In this document: in pieces, positions 1-8,644 of the stretch
Position numbering within the stretch: the stretch's first letter is position 1
How the letters are laid out: each line of letters starts with the position of its first letter
Assembly: GCF_023016265.1 (NCBI RefSeq)
Contig: NZ_CP095412.1
Location: forward strand, 1,488,001-1,552,000
Direction of reading: 5' to 3'
Length of the DNA: 64,000 nucleotides
From: Blastococcus sp. PRF04-17
Lineage (GTDB): Bacteria; Actinomycetota; Actinomycetes; Mycobacteriales; Geodermatophilaceae
Translations under genes and position numbers: made by a program
The notes under the pieces: model-generated
Told to the model about the DNA's origin: nothing
Seen by the model: the letters and a program-made list of their open reading frames with translations, nothing else
Database searches by the model: none

Positions 1-638
1 GAGTCCGCTCCGGTGAACTCGGCGACGATCGCGGCCTGGATGGCGAAACCGAACGTGATCCGAGCCGAGGTGCCGACCCAGAGCACGGCCGCGGGGAGAC
101 GGGCGTCCCGGATGACCTGCCATCGCCCGGCGCCCAGCATCCGGGTGTGGTGACGGACGTCGGGATCGACGTCCGCAACCCCCGCCGCAGTGCTCACGAT
201 GATCACGAAGACGATGACGAAGGCGACGTGCACCATGCGCGATGCCATCGAATAGCCGAGCGCGACCGCGAAGAACGGGTAGAAGACCAGGCGCGGGAAC
301 CCCTGCCAGAAGGCGATGAAGGGCGAGAGCACCCGCCCGACTGCGTCGAACGTCCCGGCCACGGTGCCCACGAGGATCCCGATGACCAAGGCGAACCCGT
401 ACCCGACCACAGTCGCCGTCACGGTGGTGACGGTGTTGCTCACGAGCGTGCCGTCCGAGAGCCAGGTGCCGATGTTGTCGAGGATCCGCGACGGCGTACC
501 GACGATGAAAGCGTTGATAACTCCGGCAGTCGCCATCCACTGCGAGGCACCTAGGAGCAGCGCCACGAACGCAACCTGGGCGAGGACCATCCACAGGGCG
601 CCGAGAGACCGGCAGCGCGGGGTCAGAACAGTCGCCAC
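1..638 (-). CDS. ABC transporter permease, SsuC/TauC type (partial)
   Basis: Inner-membrane permease of an ABC importer; the 3' end lies outside the window. Read on the minus strand from a GTG at 638, it gives a hydrophobic protein with an N-terminal membrane segment, several further helices and the permease-loop region (HTRMLGAGRWQVIRDARLPAA), which matches the EAA motif that docks on the ATPase. The start overlaps the end of the upstream permease by 16 nt, so the two are probably translationally coupled and form a heterodimeric pore. Family knowledge: such permeases import nitrate, sulfonates, taurine or pyrimidine precursors. The substrate here is unknown, though the divergent P450/PrpD operon suggests a small organic acid. 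The start is chosen from the overlap. Confidence 0.85.
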   Translation of the reverse strand, partial: MATVLTPRCRSLGALWMVLAQVAFVALLLGASQWMATAGVINAFIVGTPSRILDNIGTWLSDGTLVSNTVTTVTATVVGYGFALVIGILVGTVAGTFDAVGRVLSPFIAFWQGFPRLVFYPFFAVALGYSMASRMVHVAFVIVFVIIVSTAAGVADVDPDVRHHTRMLGAGRWQVIRDARLPAAVLWVGTSARITFGFAIQAAIVAEFTGAD

Positions 639-1438
639 TGGGTGAACCTCCGCTCGACGTGGGCGAGGGCGCGATCGGCCAGGAGGGAGATGACGGCGAT
701 GACCGTCGCTGCTCCCACGAGGAGGGCCGGGTCCCCGAGGATGTTGCCGCGGGTCAGGTAGGAGCCGAGTCCTTGTGAACCACCGAGGTACTCCGCCAGG
801 GCCGCACCGAGCACTGCCCAGACCACGGCCAGACGCAGGCTCGTCATGAGCCACCCGGTGACCGCCGGCACGTAGACCGACCGGGCGAGCCAGCCTCGTC
901 CCGCACCCAGGACCTTGGCGTTGTGCACGTACACGGTGTCGATGGAGGACAGCCCGCTGAACACGTTGAGGTAGACGATCAGGAAGATCAGCGAGGCAAC
1001 GAAGACGGCCGCCGACGTCGTTCCGATGCCGAACCACAGGATGAACAGCGGGGCCAACGCGATCCTCGGGACGGCGTTCGCGATCACGAGGAACGGCGCG
1101 ATGAATCGGCGGACCAGCGCGAAAGGCCACGTCAGCGCCACTGACAAGCAGGCCGATGACACCCCGAAGGCGAAGCCGACCGCTGCGCTGCGCACCGTAA
1201 TCCCCACGTCTTGCCAGAACAGCGGGTCGGTGACGAACAAGCCGAGCTGCCGGGTGACCAACACCGGCGAGCCGGTGATGGTCTCGACGACCGGCACCCG
1301 GTTGGCGGCCAGTTGCCACAGGCCGATCAGCCCACCCCACAGGAGCACCTGCGCACCGAGGATCCTGGCCGACTGGGGAATGGCCGGGCGCAGCCGAGCC
1401 GCCGACCCGAGTGCGGCGGGGGCGGTGGACGTCGTCAC
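623..1438 (-). CDS. ABC transporter permease, SsuC/TauC type
   Basis: Full-length permease, 271 residues, about the usual size for SsuC/TauC-like proteins. After a short cytoplasmic N-terminus it has about six hydrophobic segments. An EAA-like loop (NAKVLGAGRGWLARSVYVPAV) lies near residues 175-195 and contacts the ATPase. The GTG start overlaps the stop of the ATPase gene as GTGA, so the longer in-frame extension upstream is rejected: it would run through the ATPase. It is second in the order binding protein, ATPase, permease, permease. The two permeases differ, so a heterodimeric channel is likely. The substrate is not readable from the sequence. Confidence 0.88.
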   Translation of the reverse strand: MTTSTAPAALGSAARLRPAIPQSARILGAQVLLWGGLIGLWQLAANRVPVVETITGSPVLVTRQLGLFVTDPLFWQDVGITVRSAAVGFAFGVSSACLSVALTWPFALVRRFIAPFLVIANAVPRIALAPLFILWFGIGTTSAAVFVASLIFLIVYLNVFSGLSSIDTVYVHNAKVLGAGRGWLARSVYVPAVTGWLMTSLRLAVVWAVLGAALAEYLGGSQGLGSYLTRGNILGDPALLVGAATVIAVISLLADRALAHVERRFTQWRLF

Positions 1439-2315
1439 GAGGACCGTCCTGGCGCCGTGCCGGCATCGATCGGGGTCACCTGGTCGCGGAGGTCGCTCCA
1501 CAGCTGCTCGTGCATGTGCGTGAACTGCGGGTCGAAGCGCAGTTCGAGCAGATCCCGTGGGCGACCGAGAGGCACGGGCCGATCCGTGAGCACCGTGCCC
1601 GGGCCGCGGGTCATGGTGACCACACGGTCCGAGAGCCCGACCGCCTCCTCGAGGTCGTGGGTCACGAACACGACGGTCTGCCGCGTCTCCTCCCACAGTG
1701 CGAGCAGGTCGTTCTCCATGAGGTTCCGCGTCTGCGCGTCGAGAGCACTGAAAGGCTCGTCCATCAGCAGGACGCGGGGACGGAGCACCAGGCTGGCCGC
1801 GATGGCGACCCGCTTACGCATCCCCCCGGAGAGCTGGTGCGGGAAGGAGTCGTCGAAGCCCTGCAGTCCGACCCGGGCCAGCCATTCGCGGGCCTGGGCG
1901 TTGGCGTCCCGCTTCGAGGCCCCGCGGTAGCGCAGCCCGAGGGCGACGTTCTGCAGAGCCGTCTTCCAGGGAAGCAGCGCGTCCCGCTGGAAGACGAAGC
2001 CGACGTCGGCGTGTGGGCCAGTGCGCGCCGTGACCGGCTGGCCCAGTACGGACACCGCGCCCGCGGTGGGAGGACGGAGCCCCGCGATCACGTAGAGGAT
2101 CGTCGACTTACCGCATCCGACGGTCCGACGATCGAGACGAACTCGCCGTCCCCGATGGACAGGTCCACCGAGGCGACCGCCGTGTGCGCCCGCCCCTTCG
2201 AGACGTAGGTCTGGGTGAGGTTCTCGATCACGATGGCCGCCGGAGCGGTGTGAGAAGCGGACTCGGCCTGCACTGCGCGCTGCTGGGTCATGAGAAGTCC
2301 CTGGATGGTCGACAT
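1435..2315 (-). pseudogene. ABC transporter ATPase (SsuB type), frameshifted in Walker A
   Basis: ATP-hydrolysing subunit of the importer. The N-terminal piece (2315 to about 2118) runs to VSIVGPSD, where the Walker A motif should read GPSGCGKST. Dropping one reading frame restores GCGKSTILYVIAGL and the rest of the protein: Q-loop (FVFQRDALLPW), signature LSGGMRKR, Walker B VLLMDEPFSALD and switch histidine FVTHD. So one base is missing near 2117-2118 (minus-strand TCGGATGCGG where TCGGGATGCGG is expected). Everything else is intact, so the lesion is either very recent or a sequence error. The stop overlaps the permease start as GTGA. The ATG at 2315 lies 4 nt past the binding-protein stop. 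Confidence 0.85.
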
Positions 2316-2319
2316 CGGA

Positions 2320-3417
2320 TCAGCTCAGGCCGGCCGGGGCGTCGGCGCCGATCTCCTCGTACGCGGCCACGATCCGGCTGTTGTCGAACAGCTCGGCGGG
2401 CGGGGCGTAGGAGGAGTCGACGACGGCCACCAGCTGCGCCCCCGCGACCGTCTGGTCGATCTCTTCCTGGGAGAACCCTCCGGTGGCGCGGGTGAAGCCC
2501 GTGTGCGAGTACTCCCACAGCAGGTCCCAGTTGTCGGCGTTCGCCGCGACGAACTCGGCGGGCATGCCCTCGAGGACCTCGTCGGGGGAGGTTGCCGCGG
2601 CGAGCTCGGACAGTTCCCCGACGACCGCGGTGACGACGTCCTGCGTGAACTCCGGGTACTGGGTGACGAAGTCGGGCGACGCCGCGAGCACCGAGTTCAG
2701 CTGCTTCGCGATGGGCGAGGACTCGTCGTCCTGCGGGTTGGTGACCAGGTACGCCTCCCCCGACGAAACGGCCTTGGCTGCGTTGTTCGGCGACGTCGAC
2801 AGGATGTCGGCGCGGTCGGACTCAAGCACCGCCTGCGTCTCGGAACCGCTGCCCAGAGGGATGCGCTCGAGCTCCTCCCAGGTCAGCCCGGCGTCCTCTG
2901 CCGCAGACTTCAGGGTGATCTCCGAGATGGAGCCGACTCGCGTGAAGGCCCAGCCCCCGTCCTCGAATGCACTGATGTCGTCGCCGTTGGTCTGCTCCAC
3001 CCGGGTGTTGGCGATGATCTGCTGGGACGGCCCGTCGAACATGTTCATCAGCGGCACGAGCTCGCCGCCCTGCGCCGTCACACCCAACACCGCGCTGCCC
3101 GGGACGATCGCGACGTCGACCGACCCCCTTCCAGGGCTGCCACCAGGTTGCTGCCCGACGGAATCGCCTGGATGGACAGCTCCACGCCCTGCTCCTCGAG
3201 GGTCTGGGTGAGTACGCCGTCCTCGCCGATGGCCCCGTAGAAGGCCGAGAAAGTGACATCGGGGCCGAAGACACCGACGCGCAGGGCGTCTGGGGCGGGC
3301 TCGCCGCCCGCACCCCCGCCGCTGTCACCGGACGCCTCGGCCGAGGCGTCCGGCGAGAACGGCAGCGCTGGCGACGAGCGCGGCGGCGAAGACCCGCTGA
3401 AGGGATCGCTTGGTCAT
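2320..3417 (-). pseudogene. ABC transporter substrate-binding lipoprotein, NMT1/SsuA type, frameshifted
   Basis: Extracytoplasmic solute-binding protein. The ATG at 3417 (preceded by AAGGAGCTCAC) begins a signal peptide (MTKRSLQRVFAAALVASAAV). The frame then closes at about 3330. A different frame continues with a Ser/Gly/Glu-rich linker and ALRVGVFGPDVTFSAFYGAI, the start of an NMT1-like domain, and a second shift near 3123 leads into the long C-terminal part ending at 2320. The first lesion falls where the lipobox (LAGC) should be and appears to have removed the cysteine. The second looks like one missing base beside a run of five C. Both could be sequence errors. Similar proteins bind thiamine precursors, sulfonates or phthalate-like acids; no ligand can be assigned. 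Confidence 0.75.
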
Positions 3418-3657
3418 GTGAGCTCCTTGATTGACATGTGACGCAGGCAACGTCGAGGCGGCGCAACCTTCGCAGTGCGCGTTGCGCTCGTCAAGGAAAA
3501 CGACAGATGTTGAGGAGCGTTCCAGTCACCGGAACGGCACTCTTGCGCTGCCGCCACTCCGTCCACTCATCGACCCAGGTCTCACGCTGGTTGACGGTCG
3601 CAACACTGCGTGCGATGGTTCACGCCGAGTGGCGCCGACCACACGAGAGGGTGGGAC

Positions 3658-4893
3658 ATGACTACTGGACACGACGGCGACCGGCCACCGGCGGCTACCT
3701 GCCCGCGCGGGAGCCTGACTTTCGACCCGCTCGAGCCGGAAAGCTTCGACAGCCCGCACCAGGTGTACGAGCGGTTCCGCAACGAGTGCCCCGTCGCGCA
3801 CAGCGATCAGTTCGGCGGATTCTGGGCCCTCTTCAAGTACGACGACGTGGTCGCCATGGCCAGCGACTCGAGCACCTACACGACGACGGTCCAGAACGTG
3901 GTTCCGAAGATCACCTTCACCGGGCGACGACCCCCGCTCCACTTCGATCCGCCGGAGCACCGCTCCTACCGACTGCCACTGAGCAGCCCACTCCGTACTG
4001 CCCACACGGCCGTGCTCGAGGAGCCGCTTCGGGAGTACGCGCGGAGCCTGGTCGCCGGGTTCGAGGAGCGGGGTTCGTTCGACTTCTCGAAGGAGTTCGC
4101 CCTTCCGTTCGCCGCGCAGGCCTTCGCCCTGCTGCTGCACTTAGAGCAGGAGCTCGTGCTTCGACTCCGCGAGACAACCGTCGAGTACAACCACCAGGTC
4201 CAAGCGATGAACCATGCCGAGGTCCGCCGGTTGAGCTTCGCCCTCTACGACGTGGCCCGAGAGATTGTGGAGAGCCGCAAGGCGAACCGGCTGGACCCCG
4301 CGACGGACATGGTCTCCAGCCTCCTCGCCGCCACAGAGGACGAGAAGGATCCCATCAGCGAGGAGATGGTCGTCGGCACCATCCGCCAGATGTTGGTAGC
4401 CGCCCTCGCAGCACCGCACGCCGTGATGGGCAGCGCCGCCGTCCACCTCGCCCGCGACATCGCCCTGCAGCAGCGGCTGCGCGCCGACGCCTCGCTCATC
4501 CCGGCCGCGGTCGAGGAGTTCCTGCGGCTGTACTCCCCCTACCGGGTCTTCTCGCGCACTCCTGTGCGGGACGTGGAGATCGGCGGTCAGCACATCTCCG
4601 AAGGCGAGCCGATCGCGATGATCTTCCCTTCGGCGAACCGGGATGCCGACGTCTTCGAAAGCCCCCACCAGCTACGTCTCGACCGCCCCGAGAAGCACAT
4701 CGCCTTCGGGGTCGGCGTCCACAAGTGCCCGGCGGCCGCCTTCGCCCGCACGGAGATCCGTATCGCCCTCGAGGAGCTGCTCGCAGGGACGACGCAGTTC
4801 ACCCTGGCCGGCGATGTCGAGATGATGAACTGGCTGGAGTTCGGGCCTGTCTCGGTGCCCCTGGCCGGCCCATCCCCCAGCCTGGACCGATGA
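3658..4893 (+). CDS. Cytochrome P450 with atypical I-helix
   Basis: Bacterial class I-type P450, 411 residues, soluble, needing ferredoxin partners that are not encoded here. Visible motifs: K-helix E287-x-x-R290 (EEFLRLYSP), the PERF-like region, and the haem-binding loop FGVGVHKCPAAAF with axial Cys357. The I-helix segment where most P450s carry A-G-x-D/E-T reads A248-A-L-A-A-P-H: both the acid and the threonine that deliver protons to bound oxygen are missing. The start at 3658 follows a GAGAGGGTGGG ribosome site; a longer in-frame start exists but lacks one. The stop overlaps the PaaX gene as ATGA, so the two are coupled. Substrate unknown. The haem loop makes the family call secure. Confidence 0.9.
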   Translation: MTTGHDGDRPPAATCPRGSLTFDPLEPESFDSPHQVYERFRNECPVAHSDQFGGFWALFKYDDVVAMASDSSTYTTTVQNVVPKITFTGRRPPLHFDPPEHRSYRLPLSSPLRTAHTAVLEEPLREYARSLVAGFEERGSFDFSKEFALPFAAQAFALLLHLEQELVLRLRETTVEYNHQVQAMNHAEVRRLSFALYDVAREIVESRKANRLDPATDMVSSLLAATEDEKDPISEEMVVGTIRQMLVAALAAPHAVMGSAAVHLARDIALQQRLRADASLIPAAVEEFLRLYSPYRVFSRTPVRDVEIGGQHISEGEPIAMIFPSANRDADVFESPHQLRLDRPEKHIAFGVGVHKCPAAAFARTEIRIALEELLAGTTQFTLAGDVEMMNWLEFGPVSVPLAGPSPSLDR

Positions 4894-5846
4894 CCTCGTC
4901 GCATGCCGGGTCCCAGCATCTGCTGGTCACCCTCCTCGGGACGTACTTCTACGGCCAGCAGAAGCCCATTCCTTCGGCGTTCCTGGTGCGGCTCCTCGGC
5001 GAGTTCGGCGTGACCGAGGTCGGCGCCCGCAACGGGCTCAGCCGCGTGACGAAGCGTGGGCTCCTGGAGGTCTCCCGACCCGGCCGGAGCACCTACTACC
5101 GACTCAGCGACGAGGCTCACGCTCACCACGCGGAGCGGCTGAGCGAGATCTTGACCTTCGGCCTGGACCAGGAAACGTGGGACGGGACGTGGACGGTGGC
5201 GATGTTCTCGGTCGCCGAGCGGGACCGGGCACAGCGCCACCTTGCCCGGCACCGGCTGGGCACGATGCGGTTCGCGATGTTCTACGACGGCGTCTGGATT
5301 CGGCCCGGGTCCGTGGCCGAGCAGACCGTCATCGCGCTCAAGGATTTGGACCTGCAGAAGGCGACGGTGCTCAGCGGGGCGAGTGTCGACGGTGTCCACG
5401 GCCCGGGCGACCCGGTCCAGGCATTCGCGCTGGACGAGCTCGAGCTGCGGTATCGAACGTTCGTCGATTCCCTGGCGGTGCTGCAGAGCCGTATCGAGGC
5501 CGGCGAGATCGGGGCGGCAGAGGCGCTCCTGCAGCGCACCACCGTGATGCACCAGTGGCGCTACTTCCCTGACAACGATCCCCTCTTGCCGAGCGAACTC
5601 CTGCCGGAGACCTGGCCGCTCACTGACGCGCACGCCGCCTTCGTGAGCGTCTACGACGGCCTCGGGGAACTCGCGGATCTGCGTCTCCGACACCTGCTCG
5701 CCGACTACGCCCCCGAGCTTGCCGCGGACGTCAGATCGCTCACCAGCGACGAGGTCCGCGCCATGAACATCCCGCCCCGGCGCCTTGGATCACTGACCGG
5801 CATGGACCTGGCGGACAGCCCACTCGATCCGGACGACGAGGACTGA
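4890..5846 (+). CDS. PaaX family transcriptional regulator
   Basis: A 318-residue protein with the PaaX layout: an N-terminal winged helix (about residues 10-85, including TEVGARNGLSRVTKRGLLEV and GRSTYYRLSDEA), a central ferredoxin-like domain starting at DGTWTVAMFSV, and the C-terminal helical domain with the usual FPDNDPLLPSELLPETWP segment. Family members repress aromatic-acid catabolism operons and are released by an acyl-CoA ligand (phenylacetyl-CoA for PaaX itself). It is coupled to the P450 by an ATGA overlap and is followed 2 nt later by the CapA-like gene, so it probably controls its own operon and perhaps the divergent transporter. The inducer is not known. Confidence 0.88.
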   Translation: MTSSHAGSQHLLVTLLGTYFYGQQKPIPSAFLVRLLGEFGVTEVGARNGLSRVTKRGLLEVSRPGRSTYYRLSDEAHAHHAERLSEILTFGLDQETWDGTWTVAMFSVAERDRAQRHLARHRLGTMRFAMFYDGVWIRPGSVAEQTVIALKDLDLQKATVLSGASVDGVHGPGDPVQAFALDELELRYRTFVDSLAVLQSRIEAGEIGAAEALLQRTTVMHQWRYFPDNDPLLPSELLPETWPLTDAHAAFVSVYDGLGELADLRLRHLLADYAPELAADVRSLTSDEVRAMNIPPRRLGSLTGMDLADSPLDPDDED

Positions 5847-5848
5847 CG

Positions 5849-7009
5849 ATGACGACCAACGCGCCCGAGACCGGCAGTGACATCACGATCGTCGCGGTCG
5901 GAGACATCGGCCCAGACCGCGACGACGCCGGTGAGCTGTTCGAACTGAACCGGCACGTGTTGCAGGCCGCCGACATCACCTTCGGCCAGCTCGAGTTCGT
6001 GCTCTCCGACAAGGGATTCCGGCTCCCGCAAGTGCGGCACACCGTTCGCGCGAAGGCCGAGGACGCCAAGTCTCTCGTGGAGGCAGGCTTCGACGTGGTC
6101 TCGTTCGCGGGCAACCACTGCATGGACTTCGGTCCCGAGGCCATGCTCGACACCGCCGCCAACTTGAAGGCCGCAGGCGCCGAGCCCGTCGGCGTCGGAC
6201 GAGACGCGCACGAAGCCCGACAGCCGGCCCTGGTGACGCGGAACGGAACCGAGATCGCCTTCCTGGCCTACAGCTCAGTCATGCCGCACAGCTTCTGGGC
6301 CACCGAGAACCGGCCCGGATGCGCCCCGATGCGCGCGTACACCGTCTACGAGCAGATCGAGCACGACCAGCCGGGCACCCCCGCCCGCATCCACACCTTT
6401 CCGCACCGCGACGACCTGGCCGACCTGGTTGCCGACGTCCGACGTCAGAAGGAGGCGGGCCGCTTCGTCGTCGTGTCTGTGCACTGGGGCATTCACTTCA
6501 TCCCAGCCGTCATCGCCGACTACCAGCGCGACGTGGCGCACGCCGCTATCGACGCCGGCGCCGACGCCGTCATCGGCCACCACGCGCACATCCTGAAGGG
6601 CGTCGAGGTGTACCGGGGCGTGCCGATCTTCTACAGCCTGGCCAACTTCGCCATGGACACGCGCATCACCCCCGCCCACGTCGCGACGAAGGGCTTCCAG
6701 GAGATCCTCGCACTGAACCCGGACTGGATCCCGGACTACGAGTTCACCTTCAACTTCCCGCCGGACTCCAGAAAGACCATCCTGGCCCGGTTCACCGTCC
6801 GCGACGGGTTCCTCGTCGACGTCGGCTTCGTCCCCGGGTGGATCAACGACAACTCTCAGACCGAACCGCTGTCGTCGAACGATCCCCGGTTCTCCGACGT
6901 CGTCGAGTACCTCGAGGCCATCTCCCGGACTGCCGGCCTGCGGACCAGGTACGTCCCCGATGGGGACTTCGTCCGCCCCGTGCCGGCGGACGGGCCCTGC
7001 GGCGCATGA
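5849..7009 (+). CDS. CapA family metallophosphatase-like protein
   Basis: A 386-residue protein of the CapA/PgsA family (metallophosphatase fold, Pfam PGA_cap). Motifs in order: VAVGDIGPDRD near the N-terminus (first metal Asp), SFAGNHCMDFG (about residue 88, the NH..D-G signature), VVSVHWGIHF (about 210) and VIGHHAHILKG (about 245) with the second histidine cluster. No signal peptide or membrane anchor is visible, unlike capsule-associated CapA proteins, so it is probably cytoplasmic. It sits 2 nt after PaaX and overlaps the PrpD gene as ATGA. In this setting it is more likely a small-molecule hydrolase of a catabolic route than a polyglutamate synthesis factor; that is inference. Confidence 0.82.
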   Translation: MTTNAPETGSDITIVAVGDIGPDRDDAGELFELNRHVLQAADITFGQLEFVLSDKGFRLPQVRHTVRAKAEDAKSLVEAGFDVVSFAGNHCMDFGPEAMLDTAANLKAAGAEPVGVGRDAHEARQPALVTRNGTEIAFLAYSSVMPHSFWATENRPGCAPMRAYTVYEQIEHDQPGTPARIHTFPHRDDLADLVADVRRQKEAGRFVVVSVHWGIHFIPAVIADYQRDVAHAAIDAGADAVIGHHAHILKGVEVYRGVPIFYSLANFAMDTRITPAHVATKGFQEILALNPDWIPDYEFTFNFPPDSRKTILARFTVRDGFLVDVGFVPGWINDNSQTEPLSSNDPRFSDVVEYLEAISRTAGLRTRYVPDGDFVRPVPADGPCGA

Positions 7010-8415
7010 CCGCCGTCGCGACCGGCGTCACCCGCCAACTGGCCGGGTTCGCGGTGGACACGAGGTGGAACGACATCCCGCCCGACGTCCGCGACACCGT
7101 GGCCCTGCACCTGGTGGACGCCCTCGCCGCGATGTACGCCGGCAGCACGCGCGCGTGGACCGGCGCCGCACGAGCGCACGCGCTGGCCGAGAGCGCCCCG
7201 GGTAGGTGCGGCATCGTCGGCTCTGCGGATCGGTTGCGCCCGGCCATGGCGGCATTCGTCAACGCCACGGCTACCCACGGGCTGGAACTCGACGACTATC
7301 ACGTACCCGCCGCGGTCCACGCCGGGTGCGTCGTGGTCCCGGCCGGAATCGCCGTCGCCGAGGACCTGCAGGCGACGAGCCGGTCACTCCTCACGGCCCT
7401 GGCGGTCGGGTACGAGGTGGTGATCCGGCTGGGCCTGGCGATGTCCCCGGAGATGACGCAGGACCGAGGCTTCCACGTCACCGGCGTCATGGGTCCGCTG
7501 GGTGCCGCGGCCACGGCAGCCAACCTGCACCGACTGGACGCCGAACAGGCGGTGTGGGCGTTGGGCCTCGCCGCCGCGCAGGCCGGTGGGACCACCGAGT
7601 TCACCCGGTCGGGCGGTGAGGTGAAGCGCCTGCACGCCGGCTTCGCGGCGTCGGCCGGACTCCACGCGACCGCGCTGGCCGCACGAGGCGTGTCGGCCCC
7701 GGCGCATGCGCTGGAGGGCCCCCGGGGCTACGCACAGGCCTTCGGTGGGCGGCGAATCGATCTGGATCAGCTCACCGACGGGCTGGGGCACCGATGGCAT
7801 CTCGACGGGCTCGGCATCAAGGCGTGGAGCACCTGCACCGGGAACCACGCCCCTCTGGCGGCTGTCGGGAAGTTGTGTGCTGAGGGCCTCGACGCAGCCG
7901 AAGTGGAGCGCATCGACGTCTACACCGACCGGACCACGGCGGAGCACTGCGGCCACGTCGGACCGCTCGTCAGCGACCTGACCGGTGCACAGTTCAGCCT
8001 GCACGTCACGCTCGCCATGCGGATCGCCCTCGGGGGCAACGACCCGGCCCACTACGCCCTCCTCGAGCAGGCCGGGTTCGCAGTTCCCGAGGTCACTCAG
8101 GTCGCAAAGCGCGTGCGGGTCTTCGTCGGCGACGAACAAGAGCGCGCCTTCAGCTCCGCGCCGAGTGCCCGAGTGCTAGCCCTCCTCCGAGACGGCACGA
8201 CGATGTCGGCGACCGCCTCTGCCCCGGGGGCGCCGCACGACCCGTTCGGCTGGTCCGACGTCGAGCAGAAGGCGCACCGTGTGGCTGATGCGACCATGGG
8301 GACGGAGGTCGTCGATCGGATGATGAGCACCGCGAGGGCATGGGCTGTGAACGACGTCCCCGTCGCCGAAACCCTTCCGTGGACGGATGGCGAGCGATCG
8401 GCAGACGACCGCTGA
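7006..8415 (+). CDS. MmgE/PrpD family protein
   Basis: A 469-residue member of the MmgE/PrpD family (2-methylcitrate dehydratase, cis-aconitate decarboxylase and relatives). It has the all-helical first domain with THGLELDDYH (the conserved HxLDxDD-like region at about residue 90), TGVMGPLGAAATAANL, and the lid-domain segment KAWSTCTGNHAPLAA. The ATG overlaps the stop of the CapA gene, making it the last gene of the four-gene operon. Members act on small tricarboxylic or dicarboxylic acids or on CoA-free ring-derived acids. A dehydratase/isomerase role for a product of the P450 route is plausible but not shown. A hairpin 160 bp downstream may end the transcript. Confidence 0.85.
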   Translation: MTAVATGVTRQLAGFAVDTRWNDIPPDVRDTVALHLVDALAAMYAGSTRAWTGAARAHALAESAPGRCGIVGSADRLRPAMAAFVNATATHGLELDDYHVPAAVHAGCVVVPAGIAVAEDLQATSRSLLTALAVGYEVVIRLGLAMSPEMTQDRGFHVTGVMGPLGAAATAANLHRLDAEQAVWALGLAAAQAGGTTEFTRSGGEVKRLHAGFAASAGLHATALAARGVSAPAHALEGPRGYAQAFGGRRIDLDQLTDGLGHRWHLDGLGIKAWSTCTGNHAPLAAVGKLCAEGLDAAEVERIDVYTDRTTAEHCGHVGPLVSDLTGAQFSLHVTLAMRIALGGNDPAHYALLEQAGFAVPEVTQVAKRVRVFVGDEQERAFSSAPSARVLALLRDGTTMSATASAPGAPHDPFGWSDVEQKAHRVADATMGTEVVDRMMSTARAWAVNDVPVAETLPWTDGERSADDR

Positions 8416-8575
8416 CCGCTCGGTCGACATCGAACTGCGATCTTGTCCGACGGCCGCGCCCCGTTCCGACCATGTCCATGAAGCCGCCTACACCGCGCCC
8501 CTCCCCCACCGGGACGGCCGTTGGTGGGACGGTTCCCACTTCACGGTGCCCGAGTCCCCCCTCGGACAGAGTTGC

Positions 8576-8614
8576 GATGTCGCGGGACACCGTTCACAGG
8601 TGTGCCGCGACATC
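8576..8614. terminator. Inverted repeat / bidirectional terminator candidate
   Basis: Arms GATGTCGCGG-g-ACACC and GGTGT-g-CCGCGACATC enclose a 7-nt loop. It lies between the convergent PrpD gene and the broken metallo-beta-lactamase gene, as expected for a shared terminator. There is no U-tract. The flanking repeated CGTTCAC also resembles ends of IS481-type elements, so an IS remnant is the alternative. Confidence 0.5.
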
Positions 8615-8644
8615 GTTCACGTTGGGGCCTGTCGTTGCTCGCAC

